This document shows, in pieces, positions 53,071 to 61,645 of a DNA stretch of 64,000 nucleotides (positions are counted from its first letter, which is position 1; every line of letters starts with the position of its first letter). The notes beneath the pieces were generated by a model. The model was not told the DNA's origin and did not search any database. It saw only the letters and a program-made list of their open reading frames with translations. The position numbers and the translations under genes are program-made. This DNA is from Streptomyces tsukubensis (GTDB taxonomy: Bacteria > Actinomycetota > Actinomycetes > Streptomycetales > Streptomycetaceae): assembly GCF_003932715.1 (NCBI RefSeq), contig NZ_CP020700.1, forward strand, positions 4,672,501 to 4,736,500, given 5' to 3'.

Positions 53071-54078
53071 GTGGTGCCCACTCGTGTCGCCGTCTTCGGA
53101 GCTGGTTCCTGGGGCACGGCCTTTGCCGTGATCCTGGCCGACGCAGGGTGCGACGTCACACTCTGGGGGCGTCGGCCCGGACTCGTACAGGCGATCAATA
53201 CGACCCACCGCAATCCCGACTATCTGCCGGACGCCGAGCTTCCGTACAGCATCAGGGCGACCACCGACGCGGCGGAGGCCGCGGACGGCGCCGGGATCGC
53301 GGTCCTCGCCGTTTCGGCCCAGCATCTTCGGAAGAGCCTGACGGCCTGGGCGCCGGTGCTCGCAGCTGACACGGTTCTGGTCTCCTTGATGAAGGGGGTC
53401 GAACTGGGCACCGACATGCTGATGAGCGATGTGATCGCAGACGTCACCCGCGCGGGGCCCGAGCGGATCGCGGTGGTGTCCGGGCCCAATCTGGCGGGAG
53501 AGATCGTGCGGCGTCAGCCCGCCGCGAGCGTGGTCGCCTGTGCCGATACGACGGTTGCCGAGCGGATCCAGCATGCCTGTCACACCCCGTACTTCCGCCC
53601 CTACACCAACACCGATGTCGTCGGCTGTGAACTCGGTGGTGCGGTGAAGAACGTGATCGCCCTCGCCGTGGGCATCGCGGACGGCATGGGGCTGGGAGAC
53701 AACACCAAGGCCGCTCTGATGACTCGGGGGCTCGCCGAGACCGGCAGGCTGGGCGTGGCGATGGGTGCCAATCCCCAGACGCTCGCCGGGCTCGCGGGGA
53801 TGGGGGATCTCATCGCGACCTGCTCGTCACCGCTGTCGCGCAATCACACGTTCGGTGCCAACCTCGGGAAGGGACTCACCGTCGCCGAGGCGGCGGCCGC
53901 GATGAAGCAGACGGCCGAGGGCGTGACGTCCTGCCGCTCGGTCCTCGACCTCGCCGAACGCCACGGGGTGGAGATGCCGATCGCCGAGACCGTCGTCCGG
54001 GTCATCCACGAAGGGGTCTCGCCGCAGGGGGCCGTCAAGGAGCTGATGTCGCGTTCGGCCAAGCCCGAGCTGCGCTGA
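53071..54078 (+). CDS. gpsA: NAD(P)-dependent glycerol-3-phosphate dehydrogenase
   Basis: 335 residues from GTG 53071, with ggaaagga upstream (GTG 53074 is also possible). N-terminal cofactor loop 'VAVFGAGSWGTAFA', then 'SGPNLAGEI', 'GAVKNVIALAVGIADGMGLG' with the catalytic Lys, and 'GLAGMGDLIATCSSPLSRN'. It makes sn-glycerol 3-phosphate for phospholipid synthesis. Full length. It converges with the PLDc_N gene, the stop codons being only 5 bp apart. Confidence 0.96.
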   Translation: MVPTRVAVFGAGSWGTAFAVILADAGCDVTLWGRRPGLVQAINTTHRNPDYLPDAELPYSIRATTDAAEAADGAGIAVLAVSAQHLRKSLTAWAPVLAADTVLVSLMKGVELGTDMLMSDVIADVTRAGPERIAVVSGPNLAGEIVRRQPAASVVACADTTVAERIQHACHTPYFRPYTNTDVVGCELGGAVKNVIALAVGIADGMGLGDNTKAALMTRGLAETGRLGVAMGANPQTLAGLAGMGDLIATCSSPLSRNHTFGANLGKGLTVAEAAAAMKQTAEGVTSCRSVLDLAERHGVEMPIAETVVRVIHEGVSPQGAVKELMSRSAKPELR

Positions 54079-54083
54079 CGTCC

Positions 54084-54452
54084 CTACTTCTCGTCGTCCT
54101 TGGAGTCCTTGGGGTCCCTGGAGTCCTTCGGGTCCTTGGGGTTGTCCTTCCTGCCCTCGTCGTCCAGGGACTTCAGGAAGTCGGGGTTGTCGTCCGGGGC
54201 GACCCAGCCGCCGCCGCGGCGGCCGCCCGGGGAGAAGGCGCCACCGCCACCGCCGTAGGCGGCCGTACGGCGCGGGCGGCCCGCGACGAACCAGGCGATC
54301 GGGCCGAGGAGGACCTCGCCGAAGAGGAGGACGATGATCACCCAGGCGATCTTGGGGAGGTTGCGGACCTCCTTCTCCGGGGTGTTCAGCACGTCGATGA
54401 AGGCGTAGATCCACAGCGCCAGGACCAGCAGGAACGGCAGATACCGGAGCAT
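54084..54452 (-). CDS. PLDc_N domain small membrane protein
   Basis: 122 residues from ATG 54452. Two membrane helices in the PLDc_N pattern (YLPFLLVLALWIYAFIDVLN, then LPKIAWVIIVLLFGEVLLGPIAWFVAG), a Gly-rich linker, 'DDNPDFLKSLD' and a Lys/Asp/Pro/Ser repeat tail (KDPKDSRDPKDSKDDEK). Despite the name there is no phospholipase catalytic domain. Common in Streptomyces; function unknown. Confidence 0.88.
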   Translation of the reverse strand: MLRYLPFLLVLALWIYAFIDVLNTPEKEVRNLPKIAWVIIVLLFGEVLLGPIAWFVAGRPRRTAAYGGGGGAFSPGGRRGGGWVAPDDNPDFLKSLDDEGRKDNPKDPKDSRDPKDSKDDEK

Positions 54453-54540
54453 GGGCGGACGGTCCTTCGGCGAGTGGCGGCGGGGCGCGGGCGGGCCCCG
54501 GTGACGTGGCCAGGGTAGCCGGTACCGGATACTGGGGCCC

Positions 54541-55986
54541 ATGGCATATGAGGATCTTCGTTCCCTGCTCAGGGCCCTGGAGCGCGAGGGAGACCTCAAG
54601 CGCATCAAGGTCGAGGTCGACCCGCATCTGGAGGTCGGCGAGATCGTCGACCGGGTCAACAAGGCGGGCGGGCCCGCCCTGCTCTTCGAGAACGTGCGCG
54701 GTGCGTCGATGCCGCTGGCGATGAACGTCTTCGGGACGGACCGCCGGCTGCTGAAGGCGCTGGGGCTGAAGTCGTACTCCGAGATCTCCGACAAGATCGG
54801 CGGGCTGCTGAAGCCGGAGCTGCCGCACGGTTTCATCGGGGTGCGCGAGGCCTTTGGGAAGCTCGGTTCGATGATCCACGTACCGCCGAAGAAGGTGAAG
54901 GACGCGCCGGTGCACGAGGTCGTCCTCCAGGGCGACGACGTCGACCTCGACCTGCTGCCCGCGCTGTTCACCTGGCCCGAGGACGGCGGATCCTTCTTCA
55001 ACCTGGGGCTCACGCACACCAAGGACCCGGAGACCGGGGTGCGGAACCTCGGGCTCTACCGACTCCAGCGGCACGACCGCCGGACCATCGGTATGCACTG
55101 GCAGATCCACAAGGACAGCGCCAACCACTACCAGGTCGCGGCCCGGCGGGGGGAGAAGCTGCCGGTCGCCATCGCCTTCGGCTGCCCGCCCGCCGTCACG
55201 TACGCCTCCACGGCGCCGCTGCCCGGCGATATCGACGAGTACCTCTTCGCCGGGTTCGTCCAGGGCAAGCGCATCGAGATGGTCGACTGCAAGACCGTGC
55301 CGCTCCAGGTGCCGGCACAAGCCGAAGTGGTCATCGAGGGCTGGCTGGAACCGGGGGAGATGCTCCCCGAGGGGCCGTTCGGCGACCACACCGGTTTCTA
55401 CACTCCGCAGGAGCCGTTCCCCGCGCTGAAGATCGACTGCATCACCATGCGGAAGCGCCCGCTGATCCAGTCGATCGTGGTGGGGCGTCCGCCGACGGAG
55501 GACGGTCCGCTGGGCCGGGCCACCGAGCGGTTCTTCCTGCCGCTGCTGAAGATCATCGTCCCGGACATCGTCGACTACCACCTGCCCGAGGCCGGCGGCT
55601 TCCACAACTGCGCGATCGTGTCGATCGACAAGCGATACCCCAAGCACGCGCAGAAGGTCATGTCCGCGATCTGGGGCGCGCACATGATGTCCCTGACCAA
55701 GCTGATCATCGTGGTGGACAAGGACTGCGACGTCCACGACCTCCACGAAGTGGCCTGGCGGGCCTTCGGGAACACGGACTACGCCCGTGACCTGACCGTG
55801 GTGGAGGGCCCGGTCGACCATCTCGACCACGCCTCGTACCAGCAGTTCTGGGGCGGCAAGGCGGGCATCGACGCCACCGCGAAGTGGCCCGAGGAGGGCT
55901 ACACCCGCGGCTGGCCGAACATGGTCGAGTCGGACCCCGACACCGCGGCGCTGGTGGACCGGCGCTGGAAGGAGTACGGCCTGTGA
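54541..55986 (+). CDS. mqnL: UbiD-like decarboxylase of the futalosine menaquinone pathway
   Basis: 481 residues from ATG 54541. A UbiD-family prenylated-FMN-dependent decarboxylase: 'DLRSLLRALEREGDLKRIK', 'GLYRLQRHDRRTIGMHWQIH', 'PEGPFGDHTGFYTP' (catalytic Glu region) and a typical C-terminus. With MqnP and the UbiX-like protein encoded downstream it is assigned to removal of the carboxyl group from prenylated 6-carboxynaphthol. It overlaps mqnP by 4 bp (GTGA). Symbol by analogy with Streptomyces. Confidence 0.92.
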   Translation: MAYEDLRSLLRALEREGDLKRIKVEVDPHLEVGEIVDRVNKAGGPALLFENVRGASMPLAMNVFGTDRRLLKALGLKSYSEISDKIGGLLKPELPHGFIGVREAFGKLGSMIHVPPKKVKDAPVHEVVLQGDDVDLDLLPALFTWPEDGGSFFNLGLTHTKDPETGVRNLGLYRLQRHDRRTIGMHWQIHKDSANHYQVAARRGEKLPVAIAFGCPPAVTYASTAPLPGDIDEYLFAGFVQGKRIEMVDCKTVPLQVPAQAEVVIEGWLEPGEMLPEGPFGDHTGFYTPQEPFPALKIDCITMRKRPLIQSIVVGRPPTEDGPLGRATERFFLPLLKIIVPDIVDYHLPEAGGFHNCAIVSIDKRYPKHAQKVMSAIWGAHMMSLTKLIIVVDKDCDVHDLHEVAWRAFGNTDYARDLTVVEGPVDHLDHASYQQFWGGKAGIDATAKWPEEGYTRGWPNMVESDPDTAALVDRRWKEYGL

Positions 55987-56912
55987 CGGCGGCCGATCCC
56001 GCCGTCGGCGCCGGGGCGGGGGCCGCGGGCCCGGCGGGCGGCGGCAAGGTCAAGGCCTTCCTCAGGCTCGTGATGATCGAACACTCGGTCTTCGCGCTGC
56101 CCTTCGCCTATATCGCGTCCCTGACCGCGATGTACCAGGTGGACCGGAGCGTCCACTGGGTCGAACTGCTCGTGGTCACCGTGGCGATGGTCGGCATGCG
56201 GACCTTCGCCATGGCCTGCAACCGGATCATCGACCGCGAGATCGACGCCCGCAATCCGCGCACCGCGGGCCGGGAACTCGTCACGGGCGCGGTCAGCGTC
56301 CGGTCCGCCTGGACGGGCGCGCTGATCGCGCTGGCCGTCTTCCTCGCCGCGGCCGCCGTGCTGAACCCGCTCTGTCTGATGCTGGCCCCGCTCGCCGTCG
56401 TACCGATGGTCGTCTATCCGTACGGCAAGCGGTTCACCGACTTCCCGCACGCCATCCTCGCCGTGGCCCAGGCCATCGGGCCGATCGGCGCCTGGCTGGC
56501 GGTGACCGGCTCCTGGTCCTGGGACGCGGTGATCCTCGGGCTGGCGGTCGGCATCTGGATCGGCGGCTTCGACCTGATCTTCGCCACCCAGGACGTCACC
56601 GCGGACCGCGCGGAGGGCGTCCGCTCGGTCCCGGCCCGCTTCGGCGTCCCGGCCGCCCTCCACGGCGCCCGCCTCTGCCATCTGGTGACCATGGCCCTGC
56701 TGGTCTGGTACGCCCTGGCGACGGACGCGGGGGCGTTCTTCTGGGTGGGCCTGGCGATCGTGGCGGCGGCCTTCGTCTACGAGCACACGATCGTCCGCCC
56801 GCACGACCTGTCGCGGCTGAACCGGGCGTTCTTCACCGTCAATGGGTTCATCGGAATGACGCTTTTCGTGTGCGCCCTGGCGGATCTGGTGGTGCGCGGT
56901 CTGACGGTCTGA
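55983..56912 (+). CDS. mqnP: UbiA-family prenyltransferase, menaquinone pathway
   Basis: 309 residues from GTG 55983. A polytopic membrane protein of the UbiA superfamily with both aspartate-rich motifs: 'NRIIDREID' in the first half and 'DVTADRAEG' in the second. It is expected to attach the polyprenyl chain to the naphthol intermediate in the membrane. Translational coupling to the UbiD-like gene supports joint function. Confidence 0.93.
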   Translation: MTAADPAVGAGAGAAGPAGGGKVKAFLRLVMIEHSVFALPFAYIASLTAMYQVDRSVHWVELLVVTVAMVGMRTFAMACNRIIDREIDARNPRTAGRELVTGAVSVRSAWTGALIALAVFLAAAAVLNPLCLMLAPLAVVPMVVYPYGKRFTDFPHAILAVAQAIGPIGAWLAVTGSWSWDAVILGLAVGIWIGGFDLIFATQDVTADRAEGVRSVPARFGVPAALHGARLCHLVTMALLVWYALATDAGAFFWVGLAIVAAAFVYEHTIVRPHDLSRLNRAFFTVNGFIGMTLFVCALADLVVRGLTV

Positions 56913-56955
56913 TGAGCTTCCGGTCGGGCGTCGTGGCAGGACGTGGGAGGTCGCG

Positions 56956-57516
56956 GTGACGACATCGGAGGACGGCCGGTTGCGCTCGCAGCTCAGCCGG
57001 ATGGAAGGCATGTTCCCCGGTTATCGGACCGAGATCGTCGAGGGCAACATCCTGCTGACTCCCCTGCGGCCGTTCCATCACGAGACGATCATGCGGGTCT
57101 GGGCGCAGCTGGAACGGCAGCTCGGGCCGGAGTGGGCCGCCATGAGCGATGTCGCCGTACCCTTCACCGACGAGAACGAGTTCTGTCCCGACCTCGCCGT
57201 CATCCCCGCCGAGGAACATCGGCGGAACCTGTCCTGGTACCCGGCCGACCTGGTGGAACTCGCCGTCGAAGTCGTCTCCCCGAGTAGTGTCCGCAACGAC
57301 TACGAGGTCAAGGACCGCCGGTACGCCGCCCGCGGTGTTCCCCACTACCTGATCTTCGACCCGATGAGGGGCGAGGTCGGGATCCGCTGGAACCCGGGGC
57401 CCGAGGGATATCTCGGGCGGGACACCATCCCGTACGGGCAGCAGATCACCGTCGAGACCGGTATCGGAAAGCTCGTCCTCGACACCGCCGCGCTGCCCGT
57501 CGACCCCGGCGAGTAG
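56956..57516 (+). CDS. Uma2-family (DUF820) endonuclease-like protein
   Basis: 186 residues from GTG 56956, with gggagg upstream. PD-(D/E)xK-type core: 'CPDLAVIP', then 'LAVEVVSPSSVRNDYEVKDR' and 'AARGVPHYLIFDP'. Nuclease activity is inferred from the fold; no biological role is established for most members. These genes are common in Streptomyces and often sit among unrelated genes, as here between mqnP and the ubiX-like gene. Confidence 0.92.
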   Translation: MTTSEDGRLRSQLSRMEGMFPGYRTEIVEGNILLTPLRPFHHETIMRVWAQLERQLGPEWAAMSDVAVPFTDENEFCPDLAVIPAEEHRRNLSWYPADLVELAVEVVSPSSVRNDYEVKDRRYAARGVPHYLIFDPMRGEVGIRWNPGPEGYLGRDTIPYGQQITVETGIGKLVLDTAALPVDPGE

Positions 57517-57589
57517 CCCCCCGCCCGGCCGAAGCGTACGGGTACGTCCTGACACATCGGCTATGACGGGCGCCGGATAGGCTCCCCGT

Positions 57590-58312
57590 GTGGAGCCAGC
57601 ACAAGTGCCAGCACGAGAAGAGCCGGGGGACGGCGGCCGGCGGCCGTGGGTCGTCGGGGTGTCGGGTGCGTCCGGGACGCCGTTCGCCGCCGCCGTGCTG
57701 CGGGGGCTGATCGACGCCGGTGAGGCCGTCGATCTGGTGGTGTCGCGCGCGTCGCGGCTCACCCTGCTCGACGAGACCGGGATCGCCTTCCGGGACGCCC
57801 ACTGGCAGGACGATCTGCGGGAGTGGCTGGCCCGCGGCGCGGACGGGAAGCCGCGGACCTTTCCCGCGGCCGACCTCGCCGGTGTGCGCTACTGGAGCGC
57901 GGGCGATCTCGCGGCCGGGCCGTCCTCCGGGTCGTACCCCGTCAAGGGGATGCTGATCGTGCCCGCGTCCACGGCCGCCGTCGCCGGGGTGGCGCTCGGG
58001 CTCTCCAAGGACCTGCTCCAGCGGGTCGCGAGCGTGACGCTCAAGGAGCGCAGGCCGCTGGTGGTGGCCGTACGGGAGACGCCGCTCAACGGGCAGACCC
58101 TGCGGCACCTTGTCACCCTCGACGAGGCAGGGGCGGTCGTCCTGCCCGCATCGCCCGCCTTCTACGCCGGGGCGACCCATATCCAGGACCTGGTGGACTT
58201 CGTCGCCGGACGGGCCCTGGACGCGGTGGGCGTGCCGCACACGCTCTACCGGCGCTGGGCGGGCGAACTCGGGTCCGCCGCCCGCGCGGACCGGCCGGGG
58301 CCGCCCGCCTGA
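57590..58312 (+). CDS. mqnM: UbiX-like flavin prenyltransferase, menaquinone pathway
   Basis: 240 residues from GTG 57590. UbiX fold: 'WVVGVSGASGTPFAAAVLRG', 'VVSRASRLTL', 'MLIVPASTAAVAGVALGLSK', then 'RRPLVVAVRETPLN' and 'PASPAFYAGATHIQDLVDFV'. It makes the prenylated FMN cofactor needed by the UbiD-like decarboxylase two enzyme genes upstream. Length is slightly longer than usual because of an N-terminal extension and an insertion at about 70-100. Confidence 0.93.
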   Translation: MEPAQVPAREEPGDGGRRPWVVGVSGASGTPFAAAVLRGLIDAGEAVDLVVSRASRLTLLDETGIAFRDAHWQDDLREWLARGADGKPRTFPAADLAGVRYWSAGDLAAGPSSGSYPVKGMLIVPASTAAVAGVALGLSKDLLQRVASVTLKERRPLVVAVRETPLNGQTLRHLVTLDEAGAVVLPASPAFYAGATHIQDLVDFVAGRALDAVGVPHTLYRRWAGELGSAARADRPGPPA

Positions 58313-58447
58313 GCGCCCCGGTGTCGGCGCGGATCCGTACGCGGACCCGGGCACCCGGAGCGGCAGACCCGGACATCTTCAGGGATCGCAGGGGCAGCCC
58401 CCTGCGTGCCTTAGTTTCATTCTGATACTCGCTGGATTGCTGAATAT

Positions 58448-58921
58448 ATGGAAGGCACCAGGTTTATGGACGCGGTCGACAGGCAGCTCATCCAGGCCCT
58501 ACGCGAGAACGGCAGGGCCTCCTACGCCGAGCTGGGACGGCTCGTGGGTCTCTCCGGGCCCAGCGTCACCGACCGGATCAACCGGTTGGAGGCGGCGGGT
58601 GTCATCACCGGCTACCGCGCCACGGTGGACGCCGCCTCCCTCGGCCTCGGCGTCACCGCGCTGATCGGCATCTCCCTCTCCGACGCCGCCGACCACGAGG
58701 ACGTCGCCCGCAGGCTGCGCGACCTCGACGAGATCGAAGACTGCTGGTTCATCGCGGGCGACGACTCCTACATGCTGAAGGTCCGCGCCTCCGACGTCGA
58801 CGGGCTGGAGAAGACCATCCGCCGGCTCAGCGGCACCCGGGGTGTCTCCCGCACCAGGACGACCATCGTCCTCTCCACCAAATGGGAGAACCGGGTCGGG
58901 GACCTGCCCGCCCGGGAGTGA
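58448..58921 (+). CDS. Lrp/AsnC family regulator
   Basis: 157 residues from ATG 58448 (ATG 58466 is an alternative). N-terminal AsnC HTH (LIQALRENGRASYAELGRLV, then LSGPSVTDRINRLEAAGVIT) and a C-terminal RAM/ligand domain (GVTALIGISL, DCWFIAGDDSYMLKVRA). Its place between the ubiX-like gene and mqnE suggests it senses an amino acid or pathway intermediate and controls menaquinone genes; that link is inferred. Confidence 0.93.
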   Translation: MEGTRFMDAVDRQLIQALRENGRASYAELGRLVGLSGPSVTDRINRLEAAGVITGYRATVDAASLGLGVTALIGISLSDAADHEDVARRLRDLDEIEDCWFIAGDDSYMLKVRASDVDGLEKTIRRLSGTRGVSRTRTTIVLSTKWENRVGDLPARE

Positions 58922-59043
58922 CCCCGCAGCAGGCCGCGGGACCGGCGCGGCGGGGGCACTCCCGCCGCCCGGGCGCGGGCCAAGTACCGTGGACGGGGCC
59001 CGATGGACGAGGCTCGACGGAAGAGAAAGTGGGAGGCGGGCGC

Positions 59044-60207
59044 ATGGACGCTGGGCTCAAGCGCGAGCTGGAGGAGAAGGTCCTGGCCGGTGAGCGGCTG
59101 ACCCGTGAGGACGGGATCGCGCTCTACGAATCGGACGACCTCGCCTGGCTCGGGGGCCTCGCGCACGAGGTCCGTACCCGCAAGAACGGTGACGTCGTCC
59201 ACTTCAACGTCAACCGCCACCTCAATATGACGAACGTGTGCACCGCGTCCTGCGCGTACTGCTCGTTCCAGCGCAAGCCGGGCGAGAAGGACGCGTACAC
59301 GATGCGCATCGAGGAAGCCGTCCGCCTCGCCAAGGCGATGGAGAACGAGAACCTCACCGAGCTGCACATCGTCAACGGGCTCCACCCCAACCTCCCCTGG
59401 CGCTACTACCCGCGCTCGCTGTCCGCGCTGAAGGAAGCGCTGCCGAACGTCTCCCTGAAGGCGTTCACCGCCACCGAGATCCACCACTTCGAGACCATCT
59501 CGGGGCTCTCCGCCTCCGAGATCCTCGACGAGCTGATCGAAGCCGGGCTGGAATCCCTCACCGGCGGCGGCGCGGAGATCTTCGACTGGGAGGTCCGGCA
59601 GCACATCGTCGACCACAAGACCCACTGGGAGGACTGGTCGCGCATCCACCGCCTGGCGCACAGCAAGGGTCTGAAGACCCCGTGCACCATGCTGTACGGA
59701 CATATCGAAGAGCCCCGCCACCGCGTCGACCACGTGCTGCGGCTGCGCGAGCTCCAGGACGAGACCGGCGGCTTCCAGGTCTTCATCCCCCTCCGCTACC
59801 AGCACGACTTCGTCGATATGAAGGACGGCAAGGTCCGCAACCGCCTCCAGGCGCGGACCACGATGGCCACCGGCGCCGAGGCGCTGAAGACCTTCGCCGT
59901 CTCCCGGCTGCTCTTCGACAATGTGCCGCATGTGAAGGTGTTCTGGGTCATGCACGGAGTGCAGACCGCGCAGCTCGCGCTCCAGCACGGCGCCGACGAC
60001 ATGGACGGCTCGGTCGTCGAGTACAAGATCACCCATGACGCCGACAACTACGGCACGCCGAACAAGCTGACCCGTGACGATCTGCTGGAGCTGATCCGGG
60101 ACGCCGGCTTCCGGCCGGTCGAGCGGAACACGCGGTACGAGGTCATCCGCGAGTACCCGGGTCCGGAGGCGGACCGCCGCGAGTCGCCGCAGCCGATGCG
60201 GGTCTGA
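59044..60207 (+). CDS. mqnE: Aminofutalosine synthase (radical SAM)
   Basis: 387 residues from ATG 59044, with gtgggagg upstream. A radical SAM enzyme with the cluster motif CxxxCxxC in 'NVCTASCAYCSFQRKPGE', then 'ELHIVNGLHPNLPWRYY', 'EILDELIEAGLESLTGGGAE' and 'CTMLYGHIEEPRHRVDH'. It joins a chorismate-derived enol ether to SAM to give aminofutalosine, the committed early step of the alternative menaquinone pathway. Full length. Confidence 0.95.
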   Translation: MDAGLKRELEEKVLAGERLTREDGIALYESDDLAWLGGLAHEVRTRKNGDVVHFNVNRHLNMTNVCTASCAYCSFQRKPGEKDAYTMRIEEAVRLAKAMENENLTELHIVNGLHPNLPWRYYPRSLSALKEALPNVSLKAFTATEIHHFETISGLSASEILDELIEAGLESLTGGGAEIFDWEVRQHIVDHKTHWEDWSRIHRLAHSKGLKTPCTMLYGHIEEPRHRVDHVLRLRELQDETGGFQVFIPLRYQHDFVDMKDGKVRNRLQARTTMATGAEALKTFAVSRLLFDNVPHVKVFWVMHGVQTAQLALQHGADDMDGSVVEYKITHDADNYGTPNKLTRDDLLELIRDAGFRPVERNTRYEVIREYPGPEADRRESPQPMRV

Positions 60208-60221
60208 AGGACGGCCCGCCG

Positions 60222-60746
60222 GTGACCCTCACCTACACCCTCGACCCGGTGGTCGACCGGGCGCTCCGCGACGGGGTGCTCGCGCTCTGGGCCGATGTCA
60301 GCAACGCGGGCGGCGCGGTCGGCTTCGTACCGCCCGTGACCGAGGACGACATACGGCCCGAGCTGGTACGCCACTTCGCCGGTATGGCGGAGGGGCGGAT
60401 CCGGCTGCTCGTCGGGCGCGACGGCGACGGGCGGATCGCGGCCACCGCCTTCTTCGCCTTCAACGGCCACCGGCTGATGACGCACTGGGCATGGCTGTAC
60501 ACGGTCATGGTGCACCCCCGGCTCCAGGGGCGGGGCGTCGGCCGGGAGCTGATGGCGGCAGCGGAGGAAGCGGCGCGCGGTTTCGACGGTATCGACGCGA
60601 TCCGGCTCGGCTGCCGGGGCGGGCTCGGTCTCGAAGACTTCTACGCCTCCTGCGGCTACAAGGAGGTCGGACGGGTCCCGGGCGCGATCCGGGTCGCGGA
60701 CGGCGACGACCGCGACGACATCACGATGCTGCTGCCGCTGCGCTGA
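60222..60746 (+). CDS. GNAT family N-acetyltransferase
   Basis: 174 residues from GTG 60222, with gaagga upstream, 14 bp after mqnE. The acetyl-CoA motif is 'VMVHPRLQGRGVGRELMAAA', followed by 'LEDFYASCGYKEVGR'. The substrate cannot be predicted. Close spacing suggests cotranscription with mqnE. Confidence 0.9.
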   Translation: MTLTYTLDPVVDRALRDGVLALWADVSNAGGAVGFVPPVTEDDIRPELVRHFAGMAEGRIRLLVGRDGDGRIAATAFFAFNGHRLMTHWAWLYTVMVHPRLQGRGVGRELMAAAEEAARGFDGIDAIRLGCRGGLGLEDFYASCGYKEVGRVPGAIRVADGDDRDDITMLLPLR

Positions 60747-60921
60747 GCCCCGGGAGCCCGAGCGGGTCCGGAAGGCCTCGCAAGCCCACGCGGGTCCGGC
60801 GCGGACGGCCGCTCGGGCCGCTGTCCTGATCGAAATCGGTGCGTGCTTCACTGGGAGAGCACGTCCACACATGTCGCGTACGTGAACATCGCGTATGCGC
60901 GGAAGCAGGGAGAAGGGCACC

Positions 60922-61218
60922 GTGTCTGCGTCTGCCAAGTCCAGCGCCGCGATCAAGTACACCGGCCTCCGTCTCGCCGTCTTCGCGGGATGTTTCGTGC
61001 TCGTGGCCGTTCTGGTCCAGTTCGGGATCCTGCCCAAGGGGCTCGGCGACGCCAACTTCGTCTGGGTGGTGCTGCTCGCGCTGGTGCTCTCCGCGCCGCT
61101 CAGCTTCGTCTTGCTGCGGAAGCAGCGCGACGCGATGTCCGAGCAGATCGTCGACGGTGTGGACCGGGCGAAGGAGCGGCTGCACGCGAACCGCACGCGC
61201 GAGGACGGCATCGCCTGA
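60922..61218 (+). CDS. DUF4229 small membrane protein
   Basis: 98 residues from GTG 60922, with ggagaaggg upstream. Two membrane helices (LRLAVFAGCFVLVAVLVQFG and FVWVVLLALVLSAPLSFVLL) and a cytoplasmic tail with 'RKQRDAMSEQIVDGVDRAKE' match DUF4229. Function unknown; widespread in actinobacteria. Confidence 0.88.
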   Translation: MSASAKSSAAIKYTGLRLAVFAGCFVLVAVLVQFGILPKGLGDANFVWVVLLALVLSAPLSFVLLRKQRDAMSEQIVDGVDRAKERLHANRTREDGIA

Positions 61219-61273
61219 CGCTCCGCCGCGCGGCGGTTGCCGCCCTATAAAACGCGTGTATCGCGCGCATATC

Positions 61274-61290
61274 GGATGTGTCACACATCC
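61274..61290. promoter_or_regulatory. 17-bp palindrome
   Basis: ggatgtgt-c-acacatcc is perfectly symmetrical, with 8-bp arms. A second looser symmetry (atcccggg ... cccgggat) spans 61287-61321. The site lies between DUF4229 and the leader-peptide/symporter unit. It is a possible operator or part of a terminator. Confidence 0.4.
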
Positions 61291-61396
61291 CGGGTGAGGA
61301 TCTTGATACCTTGCCCGGGATGTCCGTGTTTCTTGAGGTTTTAGTGGGTCGGCGCCTGCGATTGACCGGGGATTTCACCCCCGTACCCCCAAGCAG

Positions 61397-61417
61397 ACCT
61401 TTGAGGACCTCAAAGGT
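61397..61417. promoter_or_regulatory. 21-bp palindrome upstream of the leader peptide
   Basis: acctttgagg-a-cctcaaaggt has perfect 10-bp arms and ends 20 bp before the leader ATG. A half-site-like cttgaggt lies at about 61332-61339. Its location overlaps the expected promoter or 5' end of the leader transcript, so a repressor operator is likely. Confidence 0.55.
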
Positions 61418-61437
61418 GCGGTGTTAATGTGTTCCCC

Positions 61438-61545
61438 ATGCAGACATCAGTGCGCCTCCGCCATGCCGCGAGCACCCCGCTCGTGGCGCGCCTGCATGTC
61501 GATCTCTGCCGCTGTACGTCCGCGGTCTGTCACCGCTCGCACTGA
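61438..61545 (+). CDS. Cysteine-containing leader peptide upstream of the symporter
   Basis: 35 codons, ATG 61438 to TGA 61545: MQTSVRLRHAASTPLVAR followed by LHVDLCRCTSAVCHRSH. The block 'RLHVDLCRC.SA.C' looks like the short Streptomyces leader peptides that precede sulfur and redox genes and are thought to sense cysteine supply by ribosome stalling. It has three Cys near its end (C24, C26, C31). About 100 bp separate it from the symporter start. The family match is from memory. An attenuator hairpin was not obvious. Confidence 0.65.
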   Translation: MQTSVRLRHAASTPLVARLHVDLCRCTSAVCHRSH

Positions 61546-61645
61546 CCCCGGCATCCCCTTTCAGCGGCAGCCCCGACCTGGCCCTTCTCGCGCACGGGCG
61601 CCGCCTTCCGCTCACCCCTTCCTCAGCCATCACTGGAGTGTGTCC

